From Micromonosporaceae bacterium KJ-029 (GTDB lineage: Bacteria > Actinomycetota > Actinomycetes > Mycobacteriales > Micromonosporaceae): DNA of 64,000 bases. Of this stretch, positions 1-8,326 are shown piece after piece; position 1 is the first letter of the stretch, and each line of letters starts with the position of its first letter. Location: contig BIFP01000021.1 in NCBI GenBank assembly GCA_005402585.1, positions 124,001-188,000 on the forward strand. Reading direction: 5' to 3'. Both the position numbers and the translations under genes were made by a program. The notes beneath the pieces are model-generated. The model was not told the origin of the DNA and did no database searches. It worked only from the letters and a program-made list of their open reading frames with translations.

Positions 1-1195
1 TCAGGTCGAACATCGCGAACAGGAGGGCGGCGAGGACGGCGATGAAACCCGCGCCGACCCGGTCCATGTCCCGGACACCTTGCAGGTACTCGTACGCCTC
101 CGGGTCCTCCCGCTCGATCTGCGCCGCGACCGTCATCCACTGCTGCTTCTTGGCATTGATGGTGGCTTCGCGGGTCTCAGGGCTCGTTCGGATCTTCTCC
201 GCCTCGCCCCAGGACAGGGACTTGGCGTCGTAGAGCGCGGCACCGTACTTCCGGGCGGTCTCGCTGTCGGCCGAGCCGAGTACGCCGCGCAGCCAGTTCC
301 GATAGAGCATTGCCTCGGTAGCCGTGTCGCTGGCGCGGACCGCTGGCGGGCGCTTGTCCTTGCAGGCATCCGGATTCGGCATTGCACACCGATTGGGCGG
401 GACGTCCTTGGAAGCCGGGCCGACGGCGTCATGCACGACGCCCAGCGTGGAGACGAGGGCGCCGTCGGCGAGGTTCGCGGACTTGACCGGCCAGGCGGCC
501 AGCGCGGTCACCGCCACCATCACTACGAGTGCCCATCCGGCGGTGGTCATCGCGATGCTCATGTCGGACTGGCGGGAGCGCCAGAGCAGGTAGAGACCGA
601 CGACGCAGAGCGTGACGATGCCGAAGACGCTGAACACCTTCTGGTAGATAGCCTTGGTCGCCTGGTCCACTAGCGGGTCGGCCCAGCCCCACATCGTCCC
701 CGGATCCCAGGCGCGCTCGCGCAGGGCGTTCGAGGCGCCGATGATCGCCGTGGCCATCATGAACTCGCCGTTGGCGATGGTGTTGGTGAACTTGTAGTCC
801 GGGTGGAGCAGGGTGGTCGCACACCCGGTTTCGATCTTGTAGGTGCTGTAGCTGTAGCCGGCGTAGCCGTAGTCGCTGTAGTAGCCCTTCGGACCGGGCA
901 GCTTGGAGGCCTCGGGCCGGGAGGCGAACCAGCCCGCTATTCCGGAATCCGGCGCCGTTGGCGTCGGCGGGTTGAGGCAGGTCGCCTCCGACTCGGCCAC
1001 CTGCTGGAGCTTGGCGACGCAGGCGCGGAAGTCGGCCTGCCACTCCTGCGTCGTGCACAGTTCGGCGGCGGCCTGGTACGCGACCGGAGCGGCGTACGCC
1101 GGTGTGGCGGTGAGCCCGGGCCAGCTGATCGTGGCGGCGGCGAGGACGCCGAGCGCCAGGAGGAGCGCCGTGATCCTTGCCCGGGCCCTCGCCAT
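1..1195 (-). CDS. VirB6/TrbL-like conjugation membrane protein (partial, C-terminus outside window)
   Basis: The reading frame is open from an ATG at 1195 to the window edge (at least 398 residues). A signal peptide-like N-terminus (MARARARITALLLALGVL, then an AYA-A cleavage-like site) is followed by an extracellular stretch with cysteines. Hydrophobic segments follow at about residues 185-205 and 215-235, and another at the truncated end. The start lies one base after the stop of the VirB4-like gene, so translation is probably coupled. Membrane topology and position behind a VirB4-like ATPase suggest the polytopic channel subunit of a type IV secretion-like system. There is no sequence motif that proves this, so the assignment rests on context. 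Confidence 0.6.
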   Translation of the reverse strand, partial: MARARARITALLLALGVLAAATISWPGLTATPAYAAPVAYQAAAELCTTQEWQADFRACVAKLQQVAESEATCLNPPTPTAPDSGIAGWFASRPEASKLPGPKGYYSDYGYAGYSYSTYKIETGCATTLLHPDYKFTNTIANGEFMMATAIIGASNALRERAWDPGTMWGWADPLVDQATKAIYQKVFSVFGIVTLCVVGLYLLWRSRQSDMSIAMTTAGWALVVMVAVTALAAWPVKSANLADGALVSTLGVVHDAVGPASKDVPPNRCAMPNPDACKDKRPPAVRASDTATEAMLYRNWLRGVLGSADSETARKYGAALYDAKSLSWGEAEKIRTSPETREATINAKKQQWMTVAAQIEREDPEAYEYLQGVRDMDRVGAGFIAVLAALLFAMFDL

Positions 1196-1196
1196 G

Positions 1197-4100
1197 TCAC
1201 GCCTCCATGTCAGGCAGCACGGTCGGTAGCACCCCGGCAGCGGCGGCGATGGCGGCGGGGGTGGTGTCGAGGTGGTCCAACAGTCCGTCCACGTAGGAGA
1301 CGTCGACCCTGACCTTCTGTACCCGGCCGTCGACGTCGCGCATCACGAACTCGCGGAAGCCGAGCCGGCTGGCCGAGGTCGCGTCGGCGGTGGAGAGCGA
1401 GGCGAGGGTCGCCTCGTACCCGTCGTCCACCGGCACGCGCAGCAGTCGCAGCGCCTCGGAGGCGATCTCCGCGTCTTCGGCGATCCGGCCGACGAAGACG
1501 GTGGAGACGAGGTTCTGTACGTCGAGGCCGAGGATGTCTCGCGGGTTCTGTGAGGCGACCAGCGCGGCGAGGTTCCACTTGCGGGAGTCGCGGGCGAGCC
1601 GGACGAGGAACGAGCGGCCGGAGCGCCACCCCTCCATGAAGTGCGCCTCGTCCAGACCCACCAACTTGCGCGACGACATCGAGCCGCCGTAGCAGCGGCG
1701 GACGGCCAGCCGGTGCGCGGTGTGCAACATCGGCAGGGCGAGCGCCTCCTCGGCCGACCAGTACTCCCGCTCGATCTTGAGGTCGGGCAGCCGCAGGCCG
1801 GCCATGGTGATCACGGTGAGCGCCGCGTCCGGCCCGAGCAGCCCGTCCGGTGGTCGGCCGAAGAAGAGCATGGCCAACGGCATCTCGGCGGTGTCCAGCA
1901 GCAGATTGGCCAGTTCCCGGCCGGCGTCGTCGTCGAGTTGCCCGAGGCAGCTGACCACGTCGTCCAGGGTCGAGCTCTCCTCGGCAGGCACCTGGCGTAC
2001 GGCGTGCCGGAACAGGGTGGCGGTGGACGCCTCGCGGGCCACTTGCGGCGGCACCAGCATCATGCAGATGTCCTGTACCAGCATCCGCCGCTCGGCCCGG
2101 GCGTTGGAGACCGCGATCTCGAACTCGCGGTCCCCGGCGGCTCCGGCGCCGAACTCACTGCGCAGCGGCGTCGGGATCAGCGAGTACGGCGCGAGGGTGC
2201 CGTGCTCGGAACCGGTCAGGTTGAGTACGCGGGAGTACGGTCGCAGCTCCGGCATCGCGCAGAGCCGGGCCAGCGGGCCGGACGGGTCGAGCAGGGTCAC
2301 CTGTACGCCGCGCCGGGCGGCCAGGTAGCCCAGCGCGCCGAGCAGCGTGGACTTGCCGCCGCCCGGCTCGGCCACGAAGACCGCGAGGCCGGAGCGCTCG
2401 CGGACCTCCATCGGGAAGTGCAGGTCGAGGAAGACCGGTCGGCGGCAGGTGCCGGCGGTCCGCCCGATCAGGTCGCCACGACGGTCGCCGACGGTGGACG
2501 CGGCCTGCGGCAGCGCCGCCGCCAGCAGGTGGACCGGCATCCGCCGGACGTAGCCGGTGTTGGCGACCGGCTCACCGGGGATGAACTCCCGGGCCAGCCA
2601 GTCCTGGTTCTTCGGGTGCTGCAGCGAGACGCGCAGCTCGCGGGAGTAGAGCTGGATCAGCCGGCGGGCCCGTTCCAGGCATTCCTCCCGGGTCCGCCCG
2701 CCCACCGCGATCCGGTGCCAGCCGTGGGCGCGGGCGGAGTCCACCGGCAGGCCGGTGGTCATCTCGTCGCCGATCACCAGCGCCCGCTTGGCCAGCCGCT
2801 CCAGCTCCGGCGGGGCGTCGATGCCGTGCTCGGCGTAGTCGAGCTGCTGCGACCGGATCATCCGCAGTCGATGTTCGAGGTTACGGAAGGAGTCGCCGGA
2901 GCCCAGGATGTCGACCCGGGTGGAGAGCTCCATCGGCCATGGCAGCCGTTCGTGGAAGTGCAGCCAGGGCTCGTGCCGCTCGGGGATCTCCAGCGGCTCC
3001 ATCCGGCCCACGGCGAGCACCGCCACGTGCCGTTCCTCGCCGGTCATCCGGTTGACCAGCTTCACCGTCGAGCCGTACGGGGTGCGGTAGCGCTCCACCT
3101 GTTCGGTGAGGGCGAGCAGGTCACCGCGCTCCCAACGCCCGTCGGTGATGGGCGAGAGCGCACCGGGGGGCGCCATACAGAGCGCCACCGAGCGGTAGAG
3201 CAGCCATTCCAGCTCCTGTGCGGTGACCCGCCGCCCGCGCATGCCGAACGCACCCAGTACCTCGTCGAACTGTTCGACGGTGCGGCCCAGTTTGCGTCGC
3301 TCGCCCTCGGCGACCCCGCGACCGAAGGTGCGTAGCAGGCGCTCGGTGAGGGAGTCGCCGAGCGAGCGGCGGGCGAAGGTGACACCGAGGTACGTCTGGC
3401 CCTCGGCGTGGTTGACCGAGAGCAGGTGTCGTTGCGCGGCCACCAGATGGTCGGCCCAGCCGGGCGTACCGGGGACGTCGGGCAGCGGCGAGGCGGTGTT
3501 GGTGTCGATGGTGCGGGCCCACTCGTCGGCCGGGAAGGGCCGGGTGGTGCGGCGTAGGTGCAACCGGAAGCCGGCCAGGCCGGCGTACTGCTCGGAGATC
3601 GCCGAGAGCAGGGCCTCGCGTTCCGCGTCCGGCCGGAAGGCCCAACGCACCTCGGGCAACCAGTACCAGGCGGTGACGGTGTTGGGAGTGAAGGTCAGGT
3701 GGCCGGCGATCTCGGTGATGGCCAGCTCGACGGCCGGATCGCGGTCACCGAACTTGATCTTCGGTGGGCGGACCCGGACCGGCTTGGTCGGCCGGTCCAC
3801 GGAACGCTGCCGCGGCGGGGTGGTGGCGCGGGTGGCCGGCGCGGCGGCCTGGCGCGACGTTCGCGTCGTGGCGCCGACCGGAACGGCCTCGTCGCGGGCC
3901 GGTCGGGTGTCGCCGGCCGGTCGGGTGTCGCGGGTCGGATGGTCGTCGGCGGGCGGCCGGGCGTTCGGCAGCCGGTCACCGGCCGGAGGCGACACCCGCG
4001 CGGGGGCCGGCGGCGTGCTCGGCCCGGCTTTCTCTGCGGGCCGGGCAGTTGGCGTACCGGGTGCGGGTCGGGAGGGCTGCGCCGGCACCGCAGCCGGCGT

Positions 4101-4481
4101 CGGTCGGTGGGTCGCCGGTGCCGGCCCGGCGGGCGCCGCCTGCTGCGGTAGGGCGCGTGCCGGGAGGGCGTTGCCCCGCTGGGCGGAACCTGGCCGGGCG
4201 TACGCCCCGCCGAACAGGTCCAGGAAGGGCGAGTCGATGTCGGCACCGTCGCGGGTGGACGGTGCCGCCGGGGCGGGCTCGGTCGGCGCCGCTCGGCGCT
4301 GCGGCGGGCGGGGCGCCTGGAACACGCCGACGCCACCGTGACCCGGAGTGGCGGCGAGCGCCGGATCCAGCGAGGCGTCGTCGAGTTCACCGGCCTGTGG
4401 GTAGTCGAACGACCGCGCACGGTTACCGTGCGGTGCGGCCTGGTGTCCGGCCGGGGATCCCGGCGTAGAGGAGCGGCTCAT
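1197..4481 (-). CDS. VirB4/TraC-like type IV secretion ATPase with proline-rich N-terminus
   Basis: This is a 1094-residue protein. The first ~235 residues are a Pro/Ala/Arg-rich, probably disordered extension. The rest is a VirB4-type core. The Walker A motif GGGKST lies near residue 706 and the Walker B-like LVGLDEAHF near residue 942. VirB4 ATPases energise substrate and pilus assembly in conjugation systems. It follows the small PrgI-like gene by 50 bp and precedes the membrane channel gene by one base, which fits one operon. Actinobacterial chromosomes carry such clusters outside obvious plasmids; whether this one moves DNA or protein cannot be told here. Confidence 0.8.
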   Translation of the reverse strand: MSRSSTPGSPAGHQAAPHGNRARSFDYPQAGELDDASLDPALAATPGHGGVGVFQAPRPPQRRAAPTEPAPAAPSTRDGADIDSPFLDLFGGAYARPGSAQRGNALPARALPQQAAPAGPAPATHRPTPAAVPAQPSRPAPGTPTARPAEKAGPSTPPAPARVSPPAGDRLPNARPPADDHPTRDTRPAGDTRPARDEAVPVGATTRTSRQAAAPATRATTPPRQRSVDRPTKPVRVRPPKIKFGDRDPAVELAITEIAGHLTFTPNTVTAWYWLPEVRWAFRPDAEREALLSAISEQYAGLAGFRLHLRRTTRPFPADEWARTIDTNTASPLPDVPGTPGWADHLVAAQRHLLSVNHAEGQTYLGVTFARRSLGDSLTERLLRTFGRGVAEGERRKLGRTVEQFDEVLGAFGMRGRRVTAQELEWLLYRSVALCMAPPGALSPITDGRWERGDLLALTEQVERYRTPYGSTVKLVNRMTGEERHVAVLAVGRMEPLEIPERHEPWLHFHERLPWPMELSTRVDILGSGDSFRNLEHRLRMIRSQQLDYAEHGIDAPPELERLAKRALVIGDEMTTGLPVDSARAHGWHRIAVGGRTREECLERARRLIQLYSRELRVSLQHPKNQDWLAREFIPGEPVANTGYVRRMPVHLLAAALPQAASTVGDRRGDLIGRTAGTCRRPVFLDLHFPMEVRERSGLAVFVAEPGGGKSTLLGALGYLAARRGVQVTLLDPSGPLARLCAMPELRPYSRVLNLTGSEHGTLAPYSLIPTPLRSEFGAGAAGDREFEIAVSNARAERRMLVQDICMMLVPPQVAREASTATLFRHAVRQVPAEESSTLDDVVSCLGQLDDDAGRELANLLLDTAEMPLAMLFFGRPPDGLLGPDAALTVITMAGLRLPDLKIEREYWSAEEALALPMLHTAHRLAVRRCYGGSMSSRKLVGLDEAHFMEGWRSGRSFLVRLARDSRKWNLAALVASQNPRDILGLDVQNLVSTVFVGRIAEDAEIASEALRLLRVPVDDGYEATLASLSTADATSASRLGFREFVMRDVDGRVQKVRVDVSYVDGLLDHLDTTPAAIAAAAGVLPTVLPDMEA

Positions 4482-4530
4482 GCGATCGCCCTGCCCGCGT
4501 CCTCGGACCTCCCGTACGGCGTGCAGCCGG

Positions 4531-4893
4531 TCATGCCAGTTCCTCCCGGATCCTGATCCTGCTGCCGACCAGGCGCGGGTCGCGCTGCTCGGCGGCCGGC
4601 TCCCGGGTGCGTCGCCAGTCGGTCAGCGCGGTACGGATCACCATGCGCGCCGGCCGGTCCGGGTCGACGTACCGGAAGACGAACGAGGTGGTCACGATGG
4701 CGAGGGCTATCTCCCAGGCGGGGAAGAGTTCGACCTGCAGCGTGAACAGCCAGTGGATGAACATGTAGAGGGGAACGAGCAGGATGAACAGCCCGTACTG
4801 GGCGTACGGCAGGTGGACCGGAAGGGTGTAGCCGGGCGGCCCGAGATAGACCAGGCGGGCCCGGTAGATGTCGTCGTCGGTGCGCAGCCGCAT
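4531..4893 (-). CDS. PrgI/TcpE-like small conjugation membrane protein
   Basis: A 120-residue protein with a short cytoplasmic N-terminus, two closely spaced hydrophobic segments (about residues 30-48 and 54-72) and a basic C-terminal tail containing DWRRTRE. Small two-TM proteins of the PrgI/TcpE type sit immediately before VirB4-like ATPases in Gram-positive conjugation operons, and the same order is seen here. It starts 13 bp after the stop of the preceding small membrane protein. The family name is inferred from size, topology and position; sequence identity to a named family was not tested. Confidence 0.6.
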   Translation of the reverse strand: MRLRTDDDIYRARLVYLGPPGYTLPVHLPYAQYGLFILLVPLYMFIHWLFTLQVELFPAWEIALAIVTTSFVFRYVDPDRPARMVIRTALTDWRRTREPAAEQRDPRLVGSRIRIREELA

Positions 4894-4906
4894 CTCGTGC
4901 TCGCGC

Positions 4907-5224
4907 CTACTGGAAGATCAGGTTGATCAGGAAGTCGCCGATGAAGAAGAGGGTGGCGGCTCCGGCGATGAAGGCCAACCCCACGATCGCGATGGCGGAG
5001 CTGGTCAGCACCTTGGAAATCTCGCCCCGGCTGGCCCGGCCGATGAAGATGACGCCCAGCACGGCGAGCAGGATCGGAGCGATCTTGCTGGCGAAGAAGG
5101 TGACGACTCCCTCGGTGTTGATCCCCTTTGGCTCCTCGGCGGCGAGCGGGATCGACGACGCCAGGGTGGAGAGCAGGTGGGCGGCGTTGGTCGACGCCGT
5201 TTCCATCAGCTCGATGGCGATCAC
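4907..5224 (-). CDS. Small two-TM protein, VirB2/TrbC-like, first gene of the secretion operon
   Basis: 105 residues if translation begins at GTG 5224, which has a strong GGGGAGG ribosome site 6 nt upstream; a longer ATG form from 5275 has none. An N-terminal ~30-residue segment ends with PLAAEEPKG. Two hydrophobic helices follow (about 41-60 and 70-95), joined by a short basic loop IGRASRGEIS. This layout resembles VirB2/TrbC pilin-like subunits, small membrane proteins encoded at the head of type IV secretion operons. Function is inferred from topology and operon position. Confidence 0.6.
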   Translation of the reverse strand: MIAIELMETASTNAAHLLSTLASSIPLAAEEPKGINTEGVVTFFASKIAPILLAVLGVIFIGRASRGEISKVLTSSAIAIVGLAFIAGAATLFFIGDFLINLIFQ

Positions 5225-5484
5225 TGAAACCTCCCCAAGTCGCGGCCGGCGACGCCGCGGTGGTGCAGTAGGCAAGCCTGGCGGGATCGGTGCTCACTCT
5301 GCGCAGCGCCCGAGACCCTGCGTGCATCAACCGCCACGGAAGGTGGCGATTTTTGGGCGGGTTGTCCCGCTTCGGCCCTCCCTTCAGGCGTCGCCATCTC
5401 GATGCTGGGCAATTCCACAGCGTACGGGCCGCCCCCCTTTGCGACAAGCCGCGAAGAGTCTGCCCGATGCGACCCGGACGACCG
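5225..5484 (-). promoter_or_regulatory. Long 5' leader of the secretion operon with two hairpins
   Basis: No convincing gene is present. Read on the minus strand the leader holds GCGGG-ACAA-CCCGC and, just after it, CGCCAC-CTTCC-GTGGCG, separated by an A-run. Read on the plus strand the second hairpin is followed by ATTTTT, the form of an intrinsic terminator, so it may also stop antisense transcription. No known riboswitch consensus was recognised. Confidence 0.35.
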
Positions 5485-5514
5485 ATAGTACACCTGTTCT
5501 AATTGGCATGTCAG
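5485..5514 (-). promoter_or_regulatory. Sigma70-like promoter of the secretion operon
   Basis: On the minus strand CTGACA (5514-5509) and TACTAT (5490-5485) are separated by 18 nt, a good vegetative promoter. The transcript would start near 5478, leaving a leader of about 250 nt before the GTG at 5224. Confidence 0.55.
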
Positions 5515-5567
5515 TGCCCTCGACCCGGGCTGCTCGCGAGGGTCGGAACGACCGGTACCGTCTAGTC

Positions 5568-6512
5568 GTGACTGACCTGGTACGGGCCCCGGCCCCGGTG
5601 GTGATGGGCGTCCTGAACGTCACGCCCGACTCGTTCTCCGACGGCGGACGCTACGCCGACGTCGGTGCCGCTGTCGCACACGGCGTCCGGCTACGAGCCG
5701 ACGGAGCCGGGTTTGTGGATGTCGGTGGCGAGTCGACCCGACCCGGTGCCGACCGGATCGACGCGGAGACCGAGACCGCCCGGGTGGTGCCGGTCATCCG
5801 TGAACTCGCCGCGGCCGGCGTACCGGTCAGCATCGACACCACCCGCGCCCGGGTCGCCGAGGCGGCCCTCGCGGCCGGTGCGGTCGTGGTCAACGACGTC
5901 TCCGGTGGTCTCGCCGATCCGGACATGGCCCGGGTCGTCCGGGACGCCGGCTGCCCCTGGGTGCTGATGCACTGGCGCGGGCACTCCCGGCGGATGCGCG
6001 AACTGGCCAGCTACGGCGACGTGGTCGCCGAGGTACGCGCGGAACTCGGTCAGCGGGTGGCGGCGGCGCTCGCCGCCGGGGTGGCGGCGGACCGCATCGT
6101 CATCGACCCGGGCCTCGGCTTCGCCAAGACGGCCGCACACAACTGGCAGCTCAGCGCCCGGCTGCCCGAGCTGCTCGACCTCGGCTACCCGCTGCTGTTC
6201 GCCGCGAGTCGCAAGTCGTACCTGGGTCTGCTGCTGGCAGGGCCCGACGGCACGCCGCGCCCCACCGGCGAGCGGGAGTCGGCCACCGTCGCCACCAGCG
6301 TGCTCGCGATCGCCGCCGGCGCCTGGGGAGTACGCGTACACGACGTGCGCGCGACCGTCGACGCACTCGCCGTCTGGCAGGCCACCGGCCGCCCGCGCCT
6401 GGCCCGCGCGCCCGGCGCCCCGCTGCCCGAGTCCGCGGCCCCCGAGGCCGTGCCCGCCGGCACCGTCGGTCCCGCCGATGTCCGCCGCGCCGACCGGGGA
6501 GCGCGGCGGTGA
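5568..6512 (+). CDS. folP: Dihydropteroate synthase
   Basis: A 314-residue TIM-barrel enzyme that joins p-aminobenzoate to 6-hydroxymethyl-dihydropterin diphosphate in folate synthesis; it is the sulfonamide target. Family signatures are VMGVLNVTPDSFSDGG near the N-terminus, DVGGESTRPGA, SIDTTR, NDVSGG, IDPGLGFAK and the SRK near the C-terminus. The GTG start is chosen because TACCGT lies exactly 6 nt upstream (5556-5561), the leaderless pattern seen repeatedly in this window. A C-terminal Ala/Pro-rich tail of ~35 residues extends past the usual family end. The stop overlaps the folB start by 4 bp. Confidence 0.95.
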   Translation: MTDLVRAPAPVVMGVLNVTPDSFSDGGRYADVGAAVAHGVRLRADGAGFVDVGGESTRPGADRIDAETETARVVPVIRELAAAGVPVSIDTTRARVAEAALAAGAVVVNDVSGGLADPDMARVVRDAGCPWVLMHWRGHSRRMRELASYGDVVAEVRAELGQRVAAALAAGVAADRIVIDPGLGFAKTAAHNWQLSARLPELLDLGYPLLFAASRKSYLGLLLAGPDGTPRPTGERESATVATSVLAIAAGAWGVRVHDVRATVDALAVWQATGRPRLARAPGAPLPESAAPEAVPAGTVGPADVRRADRGARR

Positions 6513-6874
6513 CCGACCGGATCGAGCTGACCGGCCTGCGAGCCCGGGGCCGGCACGGGGTGTACGACTTCGAACGCGTCCAGGGTCAGGAGTTCGTCGT
6601 CGACGCCGTACTGGAACTGGACCTCACCCCGGCTGCCCGGACCGACGACGTGACCGACACCGTGCACTACGGCGAACTCGCCGAGCGCCTGGTGGCCGTG
6701 ATCGCCGGCGAGCCGGTCAACCTGATCGAGACGCTCGCCGACCGGCTGATCGAGATCTGCCTGGCCGATGCCCGGGTGTCCGCCGCGACGGTCACGGTGC
6801 ACAAGCCCGAGGCGCCGGTCCCGCACGCCTTCACCGACGTGGCGGTCACGATGCGCCGGACGCGTACCCGATGA
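6509..6874 (+). CDS. folB: Dihydroneopterin aldolase
   Basis: A 121-residue enzyme that converts dihydroneopterin to 6-hydroxymethyl-dihydropterin and glycolaldehyde. It shows the family pattern: RHGVYDFER near residue 15, the conserved Glu in QGQEFVVDA, a central DTVHYGELAE and the catalytic lysine in TVHKPEAP near the C-terminus. GTG start overlapping folP (GTGA) and ATGA overlap with folK indicate a translationally coupled folP-folB-folK operon. Confidence 0.95.
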   Translation: MTDRIELTGLRARGRHGVYDFERVQGQEFVVDAVLELDLTPAARTDDVTDTVHYGELAERLVAVIAGEPVNLIETLADRLIEICLADARVSAATVTVHKPEAPVPHAFTDVAVTMRRTRTR

Positions 6875-7398
6875 CGCGCGCCGTGCTCTCCCTTGGCAGT
6901 AACCTCGGCGACCGGCTCGGCCACCTGCGCACCGCCCTGGCGACGTTGGGCGACAGCGTCCTGGTGGTCTCCGGCGTGTACGAGACCCCGCCCTGGGGTG
7001 ACACCGAGCAACCGGCGTACCTGAATGCCGTGCTGTTGGCCGCGGACCCGGCGGCCGACCCGCACGACTGGCTGACGCGGGCCCGGGCGGCGGAGCGTGC
7101 CGCCGGCCGGGTGCGCGACCCGCTGCGCCGCTTCGGCCCCCGCACGCTCGACGTCGATGTCGTCGCGGTGTGGACCGACGACGACCGGCCGGTGCTCAGC
7201 GACGACCCGGAGCTGACCCTGCCCCATCCCCGGGCTCACCTGCGGGCCTTCGTGCTCCGGCCGTGGATCGACATCCAGCCCTACGGGCAACTGCCCGGAC
7301 ACGGTTGGTTGACCGACCTGCTGACCTCCGGGCCGGCCGCCGCCGAGGTAGCGGAACTGCGCCCCCGACCGGATCTGACGTTAGAGTCGACGGCATGA
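6871..7398 (+). CDS. folK: 6-hydroxymethyl-7,8-dihydropterin pyrophosphokinase
   Basis: A 175-residue HPPK that transfers pyrophosphate from ATP to the pterin, the step before FolP. It shows LSLGSNLGDR at the start, VYETPPWG, the RRFGPRTLDVDVV signature and LPHPR. The ATG overlaps the folB stop (ATGA). Its end overlaps a 27-codon reading frame that runs into the next gene. Confidence 0.95.
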   Translation: MTRAVLSLGSNLGDRLGHLRTALATLGDSVLVVSGVYETPPWGDTEQPAYLNAVLLAADPAADPHDWLTRARAAERAAGRVRDPLRRFGPRTLDVDVVAVWTDDDRPVLSDDPELTLPHPRAHLRAFVLRPWIDIQPYGQLPGHGWLTDLLTSGPAAAEVAELRPRPDLTLESTA

Positions 7399-7478
7399 GC
7401 GCGGGTAGCGAGCGAAACATCGGGCTCAGCAGTGTCGTGTCTCAGGTCCTGACGGAGCGCAGCGGAGTGCCGGCATGA
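7395..7478 (+). CDS. Possible 27-codon leader ORF coupled to the DUF3180 gene
   Basis: ATG 7395 lies 7 nt after TAGAGT (7382-7387), the leaderless promoter pattern. The encoded 27-residue peptide ends in LTERSGVPA and its TGA overlaps the next ATG (ATGA at 7475). The last 26 nt recur almost unchanged before the flavoprotein gene at 42829-42854, so this may be part of a dispersed repeat rather than a functional peptide. Confidence 0.3.
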   Translation: MSAGSERNIGLSSVVSQVLTERSGVPA

Positions 7479-7993
7479 GCGTGTCCCCACCGCCCGACGG
7501 ATCGCGGATGGGTCCCACTCGCATCTCGACCCTGGTGGTGACCGCCCTGGCCGCCGCGGCGGTCGCCTGGCTGCTTATCGGCAGCTTCCTGTACAACCGG
7601 CTGCCCGCGCTGTCGTGGCTGCCGGTGTTCACCCTGGCCGGGCTCGCCGTGCTGGAGGCGTACGCCGCGTTCAACACCCGGAGTCGGATCGCACGCCGGC
7701 CCGGCCACGACCCGGTCAACCCCCTGATGGTTGCCCGGTTCGTCGTGCTGGCCAAGGCGTCCGCCCTGGTAGGGGCGATCTTCGCCGGGGCGTACGCGGG
7801 GATGACCGGTTGGTTGCTGGTACAGCCGACGAAGGCCGCCGGCGACGATCGTCCGGCCGCCTTCGGCGGCACCCTGGCCGCGATCGCCCTGGTGGCCGCC
7901 GCGCTGTGGTTGGAGCGGTGCTGCCGGGTTCCGGAACGGCCGGAGGACGAGCAGGAGCCGGACGACTGGGAGAGCCGCCCCGACCGGCGTTAG
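7475..7993 (+). CDS. DUF3180 family membrane protein
   Basis: A 172-residue protein with four hydrophobic segments (about 18-38, 45-62, 88-110, 125-145) and a charged Glu/Asp-rich C-terminus. Size, topology and position directly behind folK match the DUF3180 family, whose role is unknown. Translation probably starts at 7475, coupled to the upstream mini-ORF, although ATG 7508 would give a form closer to the conserved domain start. It ends the folate operon. Confidence 0.75.
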   Translation: MSVSPPPDGSRMGPTRISTLVVTALAAAAVAWLLIGSFLYNRLPALSWLPVFTLAGLAVLEAYAAFNTRSRIARRPGHDPVNPLMVARFVVLAKASALVGAIFAGAYAGMTGWLLVQPTKAAGDDRPAAFGGTLAAIALVAAALWLERCCRVPERPEDEQEPDDWESRPDRR

Positions 7994-8326
7994 GGCGACA
8001 CACGCCCTACGGCGTTTCTCCTGGATCTCGTCGAGCCGAGACGAGGCCCCGGCGAAGAACCGCCAACGCCGCCGGCCGTCGCCTGCGCCCGGCGCGGGCC
8101 GGCGAAGATCCGGGGAACACGCCCGAGGGCGTACGCCGAGGTCACGGCCCTGCCGTACCGCCGCCCGGGCCTCGCCACAGCGCACGCCGGGGCTGCGACG
8201 CACGCCCTGGCAGGGGGTTACGTCCGGCCCCGAGCGCGGGTACGGTGCCTGCGACCGGGTGGGCAACGGCCGCCGCCGGTCCGCCCGCGTCGGTGGAGCC
8301 CGAGCGGCCGCTGGGAGGCAGGATTC
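7994..8326 (+). other. 333-bp intergenic region without a supported gene
   Basis: No reading frame here has a convincing start, ribosome site and coding character. Near the right end GGGAGG precedes the ATG of the next gene, and TACGGT about 80 nt upstream is a possible -10. No clear terminator or repeat was found. Confidence 0.4.

Noticed and set aside
1641..3335. 564-codon plus-strand frame opposite the VirB4-like gene
   Set aside because: Antisense shadow of a gene with clear Walker motifs; no ribosome site and repetitive Gly/Arg/Gln composition.
5480..5560. LexA or PafBC-type DNA damage promoter before folP
   Set aside because: TGTCAGTG is present but no TANNNT follows at the required spacing, and no GAAC-N4-GTTC box was found.
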